Positions 44,933 to 54,131 of a DNA stretch of 64,000 nucleotides are shown in pieces. Within the stretch, counting starts at the first letter, position 1, and every line of letters begins with the position of its first letter. The notes under the pieces were generated by a model. That model was given only the letters and a program-made list of their open reading frames with translations. It was not told the DNA's origin and did no database searches. A program made the translations under genes and the position numbers. Source of the stretch: Nakamurella sp. PAMC28650 (lineage in GTDB: Bacteria; Actinomycetota; Actinomycetes; Mycobacteriales; Nakamurellaceae); assembly GCF_014303395.1 (NCBI RefSeq), contig NZ_CP060298.1, forward strand, positions 186,001 through 250,000, read 5' to 3'.

Positions 44933-46614
44933 CCTCGATCAGTGGACCTGCCTGGATGATGATCTTGCTGCGGAGGCGGACGGTCGTTCGTGTGTCGTTT
45001 TTGGGGTCGGGCGTGGTTGATCTGCTGGTCTGCTCCAGCGTGTCCAATGTGGTTCCTGTGGCGGCGTTCTCGGCCGGGTTCGGGTAGTTTCAGGCTGCGG
45101 ACGATTGTTGGTGCGGCGGGCTGAACACGTTGTCCCATAGCTGTTTCCACTGACGTTGGTGGGGGTGGTGGGTGGGTAGGTGCAGGATGCGGCGGCCTTG
45201 GGGTCGGGCGATCCGGGCGGGGACGTTGATCAGCCGACGCCGCAGCGTCGCTCCTCGCGCGACGGCGTGGGCGGTGTCGATGCAGGTGCCGGCGGCGCGG
45301 AGCAGGTTGTGGGCGATAGCGCCCAGGATGGTCCAGGCGCAGTTCGCCGGAAAGTGGCCGGAGGGCTGGTGGGCCCAGGGCCCGTCGATCAGGTCGGCGA
45401 ACACCGATTCGATGATGGCGTGTTGGCGGTGGGTGATGTCGGCGTCGGTCACTGTTTCGGTGCTGTTGGTGAAAAAGGGGTGGTAGCGCCAGACGGGGAA
45501 CAGTTCGTCGAGGTGGTTGCGGTCTTTGACGCGGCGGACGATCAGCCGGGCGGTGGTGGCCTTTCCGGTGCCGGCCAGCAGGGTGTAGCTGATCTCGGCG
45601 ACTTCGGCGTCGGAGATCCATTCTCCGGTGTCCGGGTCGATGACGGCGCCGGGATACCGTACCGGCGTCCACGCGTCGGCCGGGATGGCGCCGATGGCCC
45701 GGTTGACTGCTTTGTTCTTGGTGAGCACGAACGAGAACTTGGCGCCGGCTCGCAGGACCGCCGCGATGACATCGCTGTAGCCGTAGGCCGAATCGCCGCG
45801 GACCAGGATGGTCGCCGGCTTGGCACCAGCGGCGAGGGCCAGGTTGATCGCTTCGGTGACCATGGAGGCGGCGCCCCGCCCGGATCCGGCTTTCCCGGCC
45901 CGCAGGCGGACCCCGGCGATCACCGGTGCGGCGATCGCGGTGCTGATGGTGGTGACCAGCGGTGAGAGTCCTTTGCGCAACACCTGCCGGTTGGCGATCT
46001 TGGTGTGCCCGAAGCTGGCGCCCTGTTTGGCGTGTCCGTAGACCGGTCGTAGCAGCGAGTCGATGTCGATGAACGCCTGCACATCGATGCCGGCCAGCAC
46101 CCCGGTCCGCCGGGTCAGGGCCAGCAGGTGCCGGGCCAGGACCGCCGACAATTGGCGGGTGTGTCCGTGGGTGAATTCCCGCAGGAACATCCCCAATGTC
46201 GAAGGTGCGTAGACCGCGCCGAACAGTTTCTGCGATCCGCCAGAGCGGATGATCTGCAGATCGGCGATGGAGTCGGCGCCGGTCAGCATCCCGGCGATGA
46301 TCGACATGATCTTCCCGACGGGGTTCGCCGCCGCTGAGGCGATCCGTTCGGAGTCGAACCGGAGCTGCCGGCCGACCAGTTCCGGCAGCTGGGTCCGTTC
46401 GGCCAGCGCCAGCACCGGGACCAGCCCGGCCGCCGACACCAGATTCTGATCGTCGAACGTCGCTGCATCTGGTTTCCAGGCGTGCAACAATCTCACTGAA
46501 AGTGTCCTTCCGATCCGCGCCAATCAGGTTCTAGACAAACCGATTATCGCAGTTCAAGGGCACTTTCTTCAGTTTCCACGCCGGTCAGGAACCGACCAGG
46601 TCCACTGATCGAGG
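44933..46614 (-). mobile_element. IS1380-family insertion sequence, complete
   Basis: 1682 bp with perfect 18-bp terminal inverted repeats CCTCGATCAGTGGACCTG (44933-44950 and complement at 46597-46614) and a 5-bp target duplication CTTAG (44928-44932 and 46615-46619). Ends beginning CC, size and transposase fit IS1380. It looks intact. Confidence 0.92.
45090..46523 (-). CDS. IS1380-family transposase
   Basis: 477 residues with a DDE-type core: the first Asp region GIDVQAFIDIDSLLRPVYGH, the second ILVRGDSAYGYSDVIAAV, and the YREKER-like C-terminal region near HAIIESVFADLIDGPWAHQP, typical of the family. The long reading frame begins with TTG at 46523; a GTG at 46496 is an alternative. Confidence 0.9.
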   Translation of the reverse strand: MARIGRTLSVRLLHAWKPDAATFDDQNLVSAAGLVPVLALAERTQLPELVGRQLRFDSERIASAAANPVGKIMSIIAGMLTGADSIADLQIIRSGGSQKLFGAVYAPSTLGMFLREFTHGHTRQLSAVLARHLLALTRRTGVLAGIDVQAFIDIDSLLRPVYGHAKQGASFGHTKIANRQVLRKGLSPLVTTISTAIAAPVIAGVRLRAGKAGSGRGAASMVTEAINLALAAGAKPATILVRGDSAYGYSDVIAAVLRAGAKFSFVLTKNKAVNRAIGAIPADAWTPVRYPGAVIDPDTGEWISDAEVAEISYTLLAGTGKATTARLIVRRVKDRNHLDELFPVWRYHPFFTNSTETVTDADITHRQHAIIESVFADLIDGPWAHQPSGHFPANCAWTILGAIAHNLLRAAGTCIDTAHAVARGATLRRRLINVPARIARPQGRRILHLPTHHPHQRQWKQLWDNVFSPPHQQSSAA

Positions 46615-47225
46615 CTTAGCGTCGGGTAGAGCAGCACCTGACCGATCAGGGGTGAGTCACCCGCATCGCGCAGGGCCAGCGCGCAGGACGCGGCCAACGC
46701 GCCGCCTGCACTGTCGCCCATGACGACCACGCGGGAGGCATCCAGACCGTGCTGCGAGGCGTGGTCGACCACCCACCTGATTGCCGTCAGACAGTCGAAA
46801 ATTGGTACTGGAAAGGGATTCTCGGGCGCCAGCCGATATTCCACCGACAACACGGCACATCCGGCCGCGATAGCGAGCGCACGGCAGGGACGGTCTGCCA
46901 CGGCCACGCTGCCGGCGACGAACCCGCCCCCGTGCAGGTAGACGACCAACGGCAGCACACCGGCCGGATCCGGGTGGTAGAGACGGGCCGACATCCGGCC
47001 GGGCCCTAGATCGATGAGCACATCGCTCACCTGCTCGACATGCTCCCGGGGGCCCTGCAGCCGGGTCGCGCCGGCGACGACCGCCCGGGCCTGCAGGACA
47101 CTCATCTGGTCGTACGGACGGACCCCGTCCCTGGCGAAAACCTCGAGCAGTTCACGCGACTCGGCATCCAGCACCCCGGACATCGGTGAATCGACGAGTG
47201 GGCGTCCCTCGCGAGGCGTCACCAC

Positions 47226-47248
47226 GCCATCATGACCCTGATGATGGC
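47226..47248. promoter_or_regulatory. Palindrome upstream of the split esterase gene
   Basis: GCCATCAT-N7-ATGATGGC is a perfect inverted repeat between the NTF2-like gene and the esterase gene. It could be an operator or a weak terminator. Confidence 0.4.
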
Positions 47249-47262
47249 GGTGGGGTTCGATC

Positions 47263-48042
47263 TCACCCTTGCCGCGGCGGCAGCAGGCGCCGGCGAAGTC
47301 CGAGCCGGTCGCTGACGACCGTGCCACCGACCACCGATCCGTCGCGTACCGTCAGCACCCCGGCAGCACCGAGGGTGACACCGGGACGCGGATCGGGCAC
47401 GTCGTCCAGACCGCCGGTGTAGTCGCCGGTCCAGGTGGCCGCGAAGGCCACCTGCTCACCGGCGGAGAAGAGCTCCGACACCTGCACCGTCGCGATCGAC
47501 ACGGCCGGGGCGAACAGGCCGTCGTCGAGAAAGATCTTCTCGAACACCGGTGCGGCCAGCCACTTCCGGGCGGCGGACTCGGCCGCGGGCGACGGGTCGG
47601 CCGGCGTGGTGGTCCAGGGCGCGGCCGCAGGCGTCCGGATCAGATCCGGAGCACTGCCGGCCAATTGCCGGCGGCGGGCGTAGTAGTCCTCCTGCGTCCA
47701 GTTCTCGGTGAGTCTCGCGCCGTCCCAACGGAACAGGGCGACCCCGGCCCACGCGGCGGCGGCTCCGTTCTTCGCCGACGTCCCGTGCTCGGTGAACACC
47801 AGCGCCAAACGGTCCCCGTCGGTGATCAGGTCGTGCACGGTCAACGCCAGGCCCGGGAACTGCCGGAGCTGCCCGACCGTGCCCCCCGAATAGGCGTCCA
47901 GCCCAACGAGCTCGGTCTCGCCGATGTGCACGCGGTAGTCCGACGTCATGATCGTCGGCGGAACTGATTCGTCCGCCCGGTTGATCCAGTCGATCGCGAA
48001 TCGCCTGGCCACGTCGACGAGAGGATGGAAGTCGATCGTCAT
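47263..48042 (-). CDS. SnoaL/NTF2-like protein, two-domain
   Basis: 259 residues, apparently two NTF2-like alpha+beta domains in tandem (first with IMTSDYRVHIGE and VHDLITDGDRLALVFTEHG; second with WLAAPVFEKIFLDDGLF and GEQVAFAATWTGDYTG). SnoaL-like proteins act as small isomerases, hydrolases or ligand carriers; no catalytic residues can be assigned. ATG is 2 bp after the ligase stop, so it belonged to that operon, followed by the esterase gene. Confidence 0.75.
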   Translation of the reverse strand: MTIDFHPLVDVARRFAIDWINRADESVPPTIMTSDYRVHIGETELVGLDAYSGGTVGQLRQFPGLALTVHDLITDGDRLALVFTEHGTSAKNGAAAAWAGVALFRWDGARLTENWTQEDYYARRRQLAGSAPDLIRTPAAAPWTTTPADPSPAAESAARKWLAAPVFEKIFLDDGLFAPAVSIATVQVSELFSAGEQVAFAATWTGDYTGGLDDVPDPRPGVTLGAAGVLTVRDGSVVGGTVVSDRLGLRRRLLPPRQG

Positions 48043-48044
48043 CT

Positions 48045-48827
48045 TCAGTGGACCGCCCGTTCGTAGCCGGCCCAGTAGGGGCCCCGAAGCTGGTGTTTGA
48101 GAATCTTCCCGGATGCGTTGCGCGGCAGCACTTCGACGAAGTCGATGCTCGTCGGACACTTATAGTGCGCCAGCCGTTCTCGGGTCCAGCTGATCAGGGC
48201 GGCCTGGTCGGGCGTGGATCCGGCACGCAGCACGACGAGAGCCTTCACGGTTTCGCCCCAGCGTTCCGACGGCACGCCGATGACCGCCAGATCCCGGATG
48301 TCCGGGTGGCCGGACATCGCGTTCTCGACCTCGGCCGGGTAGACGTTCTCCCCGCCGGACACGATCATGTCCTTCAGCCGGTCGTGCATGTAGACGTACC
48401 CCTCCGCGTCGCGGTGGGCCGCATCACCGGTGCGGAGCCAGCCGCCGCCGACGAGCGCCTCCGCGGTGAGTTCGGGATTGTGCCAGTAGCCGGCCATGTT
48501 CTGGCCGGACCGGATCCAGATCTCCCCCACCTTGCCGACGAGGCTGTCGTCACCGGACAAGGGGTCGACCAACCGCATCTCCAACCACGGCAGAGGCCGA
48601 CCGACGGATCGCAGGAGGTGCGCCCGCGGGCCGCCCGGGTCGTGATCGGCGGGGTCGAGGCAGACGACGGTACCGGCGGCCTCCGTCATCCCGTAGACAC
48701 CCATGAACCCACAGCCGAACGCCTCGATCGCCTGCAGCAGATGCGTTTCGCCCATCGGCGCTGCGCCGTAGGCGATCCGGGTCAGACTCGTCAGGTCGGT
48801 ATCGGGCAGGTCGGGGTGCTCGACCAT
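48045..48827 (-). pseudogene. C-terminal half of an acyl-CoA ligase
   Basis: 260 residues equal to the second half of an AMP-forming ligase: SLTRIAYGAAPMGETHLLQA, GVYGMTEAAGTVV (A5-like), GWLRTGDAAHRD (A7), DRLKDMIVSGGENVYPAEVE (A8) and the catalytic Lys in LPRNASGKILKHQL (A10). The P-loop and first ~250 residues are missing; upstream sequence is the start of a different gene in another frame. Adenylation is therefore unlikely. The ATG at 48827 may be accidental. Confidence 0.85.
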
Positions 48828-49029
48828 CTGCCAGCTGCGCCGCCCGTTCCGGGCTCACCCGACCGCGGGCGACGCCGCCCTCTGCGGCCGCCGCCACCTG
48901 GCTGCGAAGCGCGTCCATCCGCGCCGGATCCGGCTCGACGACGATGGTCTCCCAGCCCGCAACGGCAAAGACGTAGGCGATCCCGACGCCCATCGTGCCG
49001 GCCCCGATCACAGCAACTCTGCTCGTCAT
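48823..49029 (-). pseudogene. N-terminal remnant of a 3-hydroxyacyl-CoA dehydrogenase
   Basis: About 69 residues beginning with the NAD-binding motif VAVIGAGTMGVGIAYVFAVA, then ETIVVEPDPARMDALR and GRVSPERAAQLAD. At ~48825 the sequence passes into the ligase gene in a different frame. A normal enzyme has ~280-300 residues, so the substrate-binding part is gone. The intact ATG and the divergent promoter with operator site 2 are kept. Confidence 0.85.
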
Positions 49030-49095
49030 GGAATCCCTCTCGTCGGGACGGTAGCGTCATGCGCGGATCGATCGGGCCGGAAGCGAGCCGGCCGG

Positions 49096-49111
49096 TCAAC
49101 GACAGTGTTGA
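49096..49111. promoter_or_regulatory. Operator TCAAC-N6-GTTGA, site 2
   Basis: TCAACGACAGTGTTGA lies between the dehydrogenase remnant and the enoyl-CoA hydratase gene, 50 bases before the latter. It matches the complement of the site at 58328 in 15 of 16 bases. Confidence 0.75.
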
Positions 49112-49160
49112 CAGAACTATAGAGTGATGGTGCCCCAGTAGGAACGCAAAGGAGCGAGCC

Positions 49161-49934
49161 ATGTCGCGCGGGATCCCGGAACTCGTCGTCGAACGCCGCG
49201 GGCGGGTACTGATCATCACCATGAACCGGCCGGAGAAGCGCAACGCGATGAACGGCGACATGGCCAGGGCACTGGCCGGGGCGGTCGACGAACTGGATGC
49301 GGACCCGGACCTGTCGGTCGGGATCCTCACAGGGGCAGGCGGTTCCTTCAGCGCCGGCATGGATCTGTCCGCTTTCCTGACGGGCGACTTTCCCGAGGTG
49401 GCCGGCCGGGGTCTCGGTGGCATCACGCTGACCCCACCCGCGACACCGCTGATCGCCGCGGTCGAGGGGTACGCACTCGCCGGCGGTCTCGAGCTCGCGT
49501 TGGCGTGCGACATGATCGTCGCCGCCGAGAACTCCCGATTCGGGCTGCCGGAGGCGAAGCGGGGCCTGGTCGCGGGATCTGGCGGCCTGCTCAGGCTTCC
49601 CCTGCGGATCCCGCCGGCGATCGCGATGGAATACGCGCTCACCGGCGACACCTTCGATGGCGCCCGAGCGGCTGCGTTCGGCCTGGTGAATTCGCTGACA
49701 CCGCCCGGGGGGGCCCTGACGGGCGCGTTGGAACTGGCTGCCCGGGTCTCGGCGAACGGGCCGATGGCCACCAGGATCACGAAGGAGATCATCACCCAGG
49801 CCCCGCTCTGGGACGCCGCCGATCGCTGGGACCACCAACAACGTCTGCTGGACGAGGTGTTCGCCTCCCACGACGCGCACGAGGGAGCACAGGCGTTCAT
49901 GGAGAAGCGGGCGCCGAACTGGCTGGGGCGCTAG
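49161..49934 (+). CDS. Enoyl-CoA hydratase/isomerase (crotonase family)
   Basis: 257 residues. Oxyanion residues in SAGMDLSAFL and AVEGYALAGGLELALACDMI; the catalytic Glu position in SRFGLPEAKRGLVAG-SGGLLRLP holds Glu at the first site, while the second Glu region reads GSGGLLRL, closer to some isomerases. It acts on acyl-CoAs in beta-oxidation. AAAGGAG precedes the ATG. Operator site 2 lies upstream. Its TAG stop is shared with the convergent TetR gene through CTAG. Confidence 0.9.
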   Translation: MSRGIPELVVERRGRVLIITMNRPEKRNAMNGDMARALAGAVDELDADPDLSVGILTGAGGSFSAGMDLSAFLTGDFPEVAGRGLGGITLTPPATPLIAAVEGYALAGGLELALACDMIVAAENSRFGLPEAKRGLVAGSGGLLRLPLRIPPAIAMEYALTGDTFDGARAAAFGLVNSLTPPGGALTGALELAARVSANGPMATRITKEIITQAPLWDAADRWDHQQRLLDEVFASHDAHEGAQAFMEKRAPNWLGR

Positions 49935-50644
49935 CGCTTCGCCGCGCGGTGACGCCGCGCCGGCACGGTCGGCGGCGCGTCCAGATCCGGCAACACCGCA
50001 ATCCCGGAGATCAACATCCGTGCAAAGGTCACCCCCACCGTGACCGCATCAGCCGACGACTGCTCCGGGTTGAACCACCGATTCGTCCACCCCACCATTC
50101 CGATCAGCCCGTACGCCATCACCCACGGCTCGCCCACGGCCCGGATCGTGCCCTCCGCGATACCCACCCGGATCAGCTGCTCGACGATGTCGACGTAACG
50201 CTTGTTCAGCTCCCGCATCTCGCGCGACCAATCCGACCGCCGCTCCCCCACGTGGGACAGATTCTCCTGGATGAACACATACAGGAACGGATAGTGCTCG
50301 GCATAGCTGTCCATCAATGACTTCACCAGCAGGAAGATTTTCTCCGGAGCCGACCCGGCGCCCTCCAGAATTCTTTCCGCGACCTGGACGTTCGCCCGCA
50401 CCGCGCCACTCACCACATCGTCGAACAGCTCCTCCTTGCTGCCCACGTAGTAGTAGAGCGTGGCCCGGTCGATCCCCAATGCCTTTGCGATACGACCGAT
50501 GCTCGTCCCCCGGAAGCCCTCCTTCTTGAACAGATCCGCAGCCGCTGTCTTGATCTCCGCCTGCCGCTCGGCGTAGGCGGCCGTGCCGTCGTCCTTGGCC
50601 GCCGCCCGTCGCCGACCCATTCCGCTGGGCGCCGCCGCCGGCAC
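49931..50644 (-). CDS. TetR-family regulator
   Basis: 237 residues. The HTH is clear at about residues 30-75: IKTAAADLFKKEGFRGTSIG, RIAKALGIDRATLYYYVGSK. The C-terminal domain is the kind found in regulators that sense acyl-CoAs or alcohols. It is the last gene of the large minus-strand catabolic operon and meets the enoyl-CoA hydratase gene head-on. It is the best candidate to bind the TCAAC-N6-GTTGA sites. GTG start with AGGAG upstream. Confidence 0.9.
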   Translation of the reverse strand: MPAAAPSGMGRRRAAAKDDGTAAYAERQAEIKTAAADLFKKEGFRGTSIGRIAKALGIDRATLYYYVGSKEELFDDVVSGAVRANVQVAERILEGAGSAPEKIFLLVKSLMDSYAEHYPFLYVFIQENLSHVGERRSDWSREMRELNKRYVDIVEQLIRVGIAEGTIRAVGEPWVMAYGLIGMVGWTNRWFNPEQSSADAVTVGVTFARMLISGIAVLPDLDAPPTVPARRHRAAKR

Positions 50645-50661
50645 GGCATTCTCCTGTCGCG

Positions 50662-51438
50662 TCAGGAGGTGGTCCAGACGCCGCCGTCGACCGGGAGCAC
50701 CACACCCGTGCAGTACGCACCACCCCGAGCGGACAGGAAGACCACGGCGCCGGCGATGTCGTCGTCGCGACCGAACCGGCCCAGAGGTGAGGCTGCAGCC
50801 AGTTCGTTACCGTCGGCGGCGATCATGGCGGCCGTCATCTTCGTCGGGAACAGTCCCGGCGCAATCGCATTCACCGTGATGTGCCGTGGTCCCAGCTCAC
50901 CCGCGAGCACGCGGGTGAGCTGGTGCACGGCGGCCTTGCTGGCCGAGTACGAATAGGTGGGGATACCGGGCACCCGGAGGCCGTCCACGCTGCCGATGTT
51001 GATGATCCGGGCCGGATCACTGGCGGTGGCGCCCTTTTCGAGTTGGGGCAGACACGCGCGGGACAGATAGAACGGTGCCTTGAGGTTCAGGTCGAGCACC
51101 TTGTCCCACCCCGCGGCGGGAAACTCCTCGAGCGGAGCGCCCCAGGTGGCGCCCGCGTTGTTGACGAGCACGTGCAACTCGTCCTCCCGTGCAGCGATCT
51201 CGCCGGCCAGCCGGATGCACTCGTCCTGCGACGAGAGATCCGCCGGCAGCGAGATCGCCGTGCCGAACGATTCGAGCTCGTGGACGGCTGCCTGGCCGGC
51301 CTCGGCCCGGCGCGAGCTGATGTACACCTTGGCTCCGGCCTGCATCAGCCCGCGCGCCGCCATCAGACCGATGCCGCGGGTGCCACCGGTGACCAGAGCG
51401 ACCTTTCCACTCAGGTCGAACAATCCGCGGGTCGTCAT
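50662..51438 (-). CDS. Short-chain dehydrogenase/reductase
   Basis: 258 residues of the classical SDR type. Cofactor motif VTGGTRGIGLMAARGL, LVNNAGATWG, the catalytic Ser in IINIGSVDGLRVP, YSYSASKAAVH (Tyr, Lys) and the end GVVLPVDGGVW. The residue pattern after the Gly-rich motif (SSRR) suggests NADP preference. It lies in the operon between alcohol dehydrogenase and TetR genes. Confidence 0.92.
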   Translation of the reverse strand: MTTRGLFDLSGKVALVTGGTRGIGLMAARGLMQAGAKVYISSRRAEAGQAAVHELESFGTAISLPADLSSQDECIRLAGEIAAREDELHVLVNNAGATWGAPLEEFPAAGWDKVLDLNLKAPFYLSRACLPQLEKGATASDPARIINIGSVDGLRVPGIPTYSYSASKAAVHQLTRVLAGELGPRHITVNAIAPGLFPTKMTAAMIAADGNELAAASPLGRFGRDDDIAGAVVFLSARGGAYCTGVVLPVDGGVWTTS

Positions 51439-51457
51439 CTGCTGCAGTGCCTCTCGA

Positions 51458-52594
51458 TCAGTAATCCTCGTCGCCGTACATGATCACGCCGCGGATGTTG
51501 TTGCCCGCGTTCATGTCGGCGTAGCCCTGGTTGATCTCCTCGAGCTTGTACGTGCGGGTGACCAACTCGTCGAGCTTCAGCGTGCCCTCCATGTAGTGGC
51601 GTAGCAGGTTCGGGATGTCGTAGCGCGGGTTGGCGCCACCGAAGATCGCTCCCTGGAGCCGCTTCTGCTGCATCGTCAGCATGAAGAGGTTGAGCTGGAC
51701 GTCCATCTCGGTCAGCGAACCCATCCCGGTCACCACCGCCGTCCCGCCCTTGGCCGTCAGATCCAGGGCCGGGGCGATGTGCTCGCCGCGGATGCGGCCG
51801 ATGGCGATGATGACCGCATCGGCCATCCGGCCCCAGCTGATCTCGTTGACCAGGGCCATGGCCTCATCCATGCTCGGCGCGGAGTGGGTTGCTCCCATGT
51901 TCTTGGCGAAGTCACGCTTGAACTCCACCGGGTCGACCGCCACGATGTAGCGCGCCCCGGCCATCCGGGCGCCCTGGATGGCGTTCTGCCCGATGCCGCC
52001 GCAGCCCACCACGACGACCGTGTCGCCGGGCTTGACCTGCCCGGCGTAGACCGACGATCCCCAACCGGTCGTGACGCCGCAACCGACGAGAGCCGCCTTG
52101 TCCAGCGGGATGTCGTCCAGGATCTTGATGGCCGCCGACTCGTGCACCGTGACGTACGGGCTGAAGGTGCCGAGCAGGCACATCGGCGACGCCGGCTTGC
52201 CCTTGACGTAGATGCGGTTGGTGCCGTCGGCGATCCCCCGGCCGGTCAGCAGCATCGCGCCGTAGTCGCAGAGATTCTGGTGACCGGTGGCGCAGGAACG
52301 GCAGCGTCCGCAGGACGGGATGAAGCCCAGGACGACGTGGTCGCCCTCCACCACGCTGGTGATACCGGCGCCGACCTTCGTCACGATTCCGGCGCCCTCG
52401 TGGCCGCCGATGAAGGGCCAGTCGCCCGGCTCCACCATCGGCAGGTCCCCGACCCGCGCGTGCTCGTCGGAATGGCACAGACCCGAAGCGGCCAGACGGA
52501 TCTGGACCTCGCCGGCGACCGGGTCACCGAGCTCGACCTCCTCGATCTGCCAATCCTGGTTCGGGCCCCACAGGACTGCGGCCTTGGTCTTCAT
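51458..52594 (-). CDS. NDMA-dependent zinc alcohol dehydrogenase
   Basis: 378 residues. Catalytic zinc ligands in GLCHSDEHA and GGHEGAGIV, structural zinc Cys in CGRCRSCATGHQNLC, cofactor motif VVVVGCGGIGQNAIQGARMA. The sequence style (AAVLWGPNQDWQIEEVEL, NRIYVKGKPASPMCLLGTF) fits the actinobacterial group with tightly bound nicotinamide cofactor that needs an external electron carrier. It oxidises primary alcohols to aldehydes, which the adjacent aldehyde dehydrogenase could finish. AGGAG stands six bases before the ATG. Confidence 0.92.
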   Translation of the reverse strand: MKTKAAVLWGPNQDWQIEEVELGDPVAGEVQIRLAASGLCHSDEHARVGDLPMVEPGDWPFIGGHEGAGIVTKVGAGITSVVEGDHVVLGFIPSCGRCRSCATGHQNLCDYGAMLLTGRGIADGTNRIYVKGKPASPMCLLGTFSPYVTVHESAAIKILDDIPLDKAALVGCGVTTGWGSSVYAGQVKPGDTVVVVGCGGIGQNAIQGARMAGARYIVAVDPVEFKRDFAKNMGATHSAPSMDEAMALVNEISWGRMADAVIIAIGRIRGEHIAPALDLTAKGGTAVVTGMGSLTEMDVQLNLFMLTMQQKRLQGAIFGGANPRYDIPNLLRHYMEGTLKLDELVTRTYKLEEINQGYADMNAGNNIRGVIMYGDEDY

Positions 52595-52640
52595 GCTGTT
52601 CTCCTCTTCGGCTGACGGGGGTGGGGTGTGGGGTGGGACA

Positions 52641-54131
52641 TCAGAGCTGGATGGCCTTGGTCTCGAGGAATTCCTCGAAACCCGCGGCACCGGCCTCGCG
52701 GCCGAGACCAGACTGCTTGTAGCCGCCGAACGGGGCCGCCGGGTTGAAGGCGCCGCCGTTCACCTGGACCTGGCCCGCACGAAGCTGTCTCGCGACCCGC
52801 AGCGCGCGGTCCTTGTCACCGGACCACACCGCGGCGGCCAGGCCGTACACGGTGTCGTTGGCAATCCGGACGGCCTCGGCCTCGTCCGAGTACGGCAGGA
52901 TGCAGACCACCGGGCCGAAGATCTCCTCGCGGGCGATCGTCATCTCGTTGTTCACCTCGGAGAAGACGGTCGGCTTGACGTAGTAGCCGGACGTCCGACC
53001 TGAGTCCAAGCCGCCGGTGATGATCTTGGCGCCCTCGTCGATGCCCGCCTGGATGTAGCCAAGGACCTTGTCGTGCTGGATCTTGCTGACCAGTGGGCCA
53101 ATCACCGTACCCTCTTCGTCCCAGGCACCGATGCTGTAGGTCTCGACGATCCTTCGGGCCACCGCCTCCGCCTCGGCCAACCGCTCGGTGGGCACCAGGA
53201 TCCGCGTCAGCGCCGTGCAGGCCTGACCGCAGTTGAGCCCGATCGAGTTCTCCATGCCGACCTTCAACGCGGCCTCCATGTCGGCGTCGTCCAGGACGAC
53301 GTTGGCCGATTTGCCGCCCAGCTCCAGGGCGACCCGCTTGACCGACTCGGCGGCCACCGCGGCGATCCGCTTGCCGGTGCGGGTCGATCCGGTGAACGAG
53401 ACCATGTCCACGTCGGGGTGGGCGACAAGTGCTTCACCCACGGTGGTCCCGACCCCACTCACCAGGTTGAAGACACCGGCCGGCAACCCCACCTCGTCGA
53501 ACAGCGCTGCGATCGCGTTCACCAGCAGCGGGGCGACCTCGGAGGGCTTGACGACGACGGTGCAGCCGGCCGCGAACGCGGCCGCGACCTTCAGCGCGAC
53601 CTGGTGGGCCGGAAAGTTCCAGGGGGTGATGCAGGCGACGACCCCGATCGGCTCCTTCACCACCAGTGAGTTGCCCACCTGCTCACCCGAGAAGTCGTAC
53701 GAGGCAGCCAGATCGGCGTAGTAGCCGAAGTTGAACATCGGCAGACCCAGCTGGACGAGCTTGGAGGCCTCCGGCGGTGCTCCGACGTCGCGTGATGCGA
53801 TCTCGGCGAAGTCGTCGAGGCGCGCCGCGATCAGATCACCCACCTGCTTCAGGTAGGCCCCACGCTCGGCGCCGGACAGTGCCGACCAGGCCGGCAGTGC
53901 CGCCCTGGCCGCAGCCACGGCACGGTCGACGTCGGCCGCACTGCCGTCCGCGACCTGTGCGATGACCTGCTCGGTCGCCGGGCTGTAGACCTCGATCCGG
54001 GCGTCGCTGTCCGAGGCCGTCCACTGGCCGTCGATGTACAGCGCGGTCGCGTCGGCGACCTCGTCCGCCCGCAGTGCGGCAAGCAGATTTGCTGCCGTGG
54101 GTACGGTCACGGTGTTGATGGTCCTGGTCAT
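52641..54131 (-). CDS. Aldehyde dehydrogenase
   Basis: 496 residues. Catalytic Asn in ITPWNFPAHQVALK, cofactor motif FTGSTRTGKRI, catalytic Glu in ALELGGKSANVVLDDAD, nucleophile Cys in GLNCGQACTALTRILVP and the end EEFLETKAIQL. It oxidises an aldehyde to a carboxylic acid with NAD(P). ATG overlaps the permease stop by 4 bp. Confidence 0.94.
   Translation of the reverse strand: MTRTINTVTVPTAANLLAALRADEVADATALYIDGQWTASDSDARIEVYSPATEQVIAQVADGSAADVDRAVAAARAALPAWSALSGAERGAYLKQVGDLIAARLDDFAEIASRDVGAPPEASKLVQLGLPMFNFGYYADLAASYDFSGEQVGNSLVVKEPIGVVACITPWNFPAHQVALKVAAAFAAGCTVVVKPSEVAPLLVNAIAALFDEVGLPAGVFNLVSGVGTTVGEALVAHPDVDMVSFTGSTRTGKRIAAVAAESVKRVALELGGKSANVVLDDADMEAALKVGMENSIGLNCGQACTALTRILVPTERLAEAEAVARRIVETYSIGAWDEEGTVIGPLVSKIQHDKVLGYIQAGIDEGAKIITGGLDSGRTSGYYVKPTVFSEVNNEMTIAREEIFGPVVCILPYSDEAEAVRIANDTVYGLAAAVWSGDKDRALRVARQLRAGQVQVNGGAFNPAAPFGGYKQSGLGREAGAAGFEEFLETKAIQL

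Larger units (their letters stand above)
44552..47183 (-). pseudogene. HSL-type alpha/beta hydrolase (esterase), split by an insertion sequence
   Basis: Two parts of one hormone-sensitive-lipase-family gene: 46615-47183 gives the N-terminal half (HGGGFVAGSVAVADRPCRAL oxyanion motif, VSVEYRLAPENPFP-like, GDSAGGALAASCALAL nucleophile), and 44552-44932 the C-terminal half (EFDPLRDEGLDYA acid, PGGLHGLWW His). Deleting the element and one 5-bp duplication restores the frame across LLYPTLRPTRGNPSASLQTN. As it stands the product ends inside the element and lacks the Asp and His of the triad. In this island it could have been a lactone or ester hydrolase; this is inference. The ATG at 47183 is the likeliest start. 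Confidence 0.9.

Noticed and set aside
45090-46523. Reading the sequence after the esterase half at 46615 as a longer native C-terminus
   Set aside because: The last residues of that frame are coded inside the terminal repeat of the insertion element; the true C-terminus is at 44552-44932.
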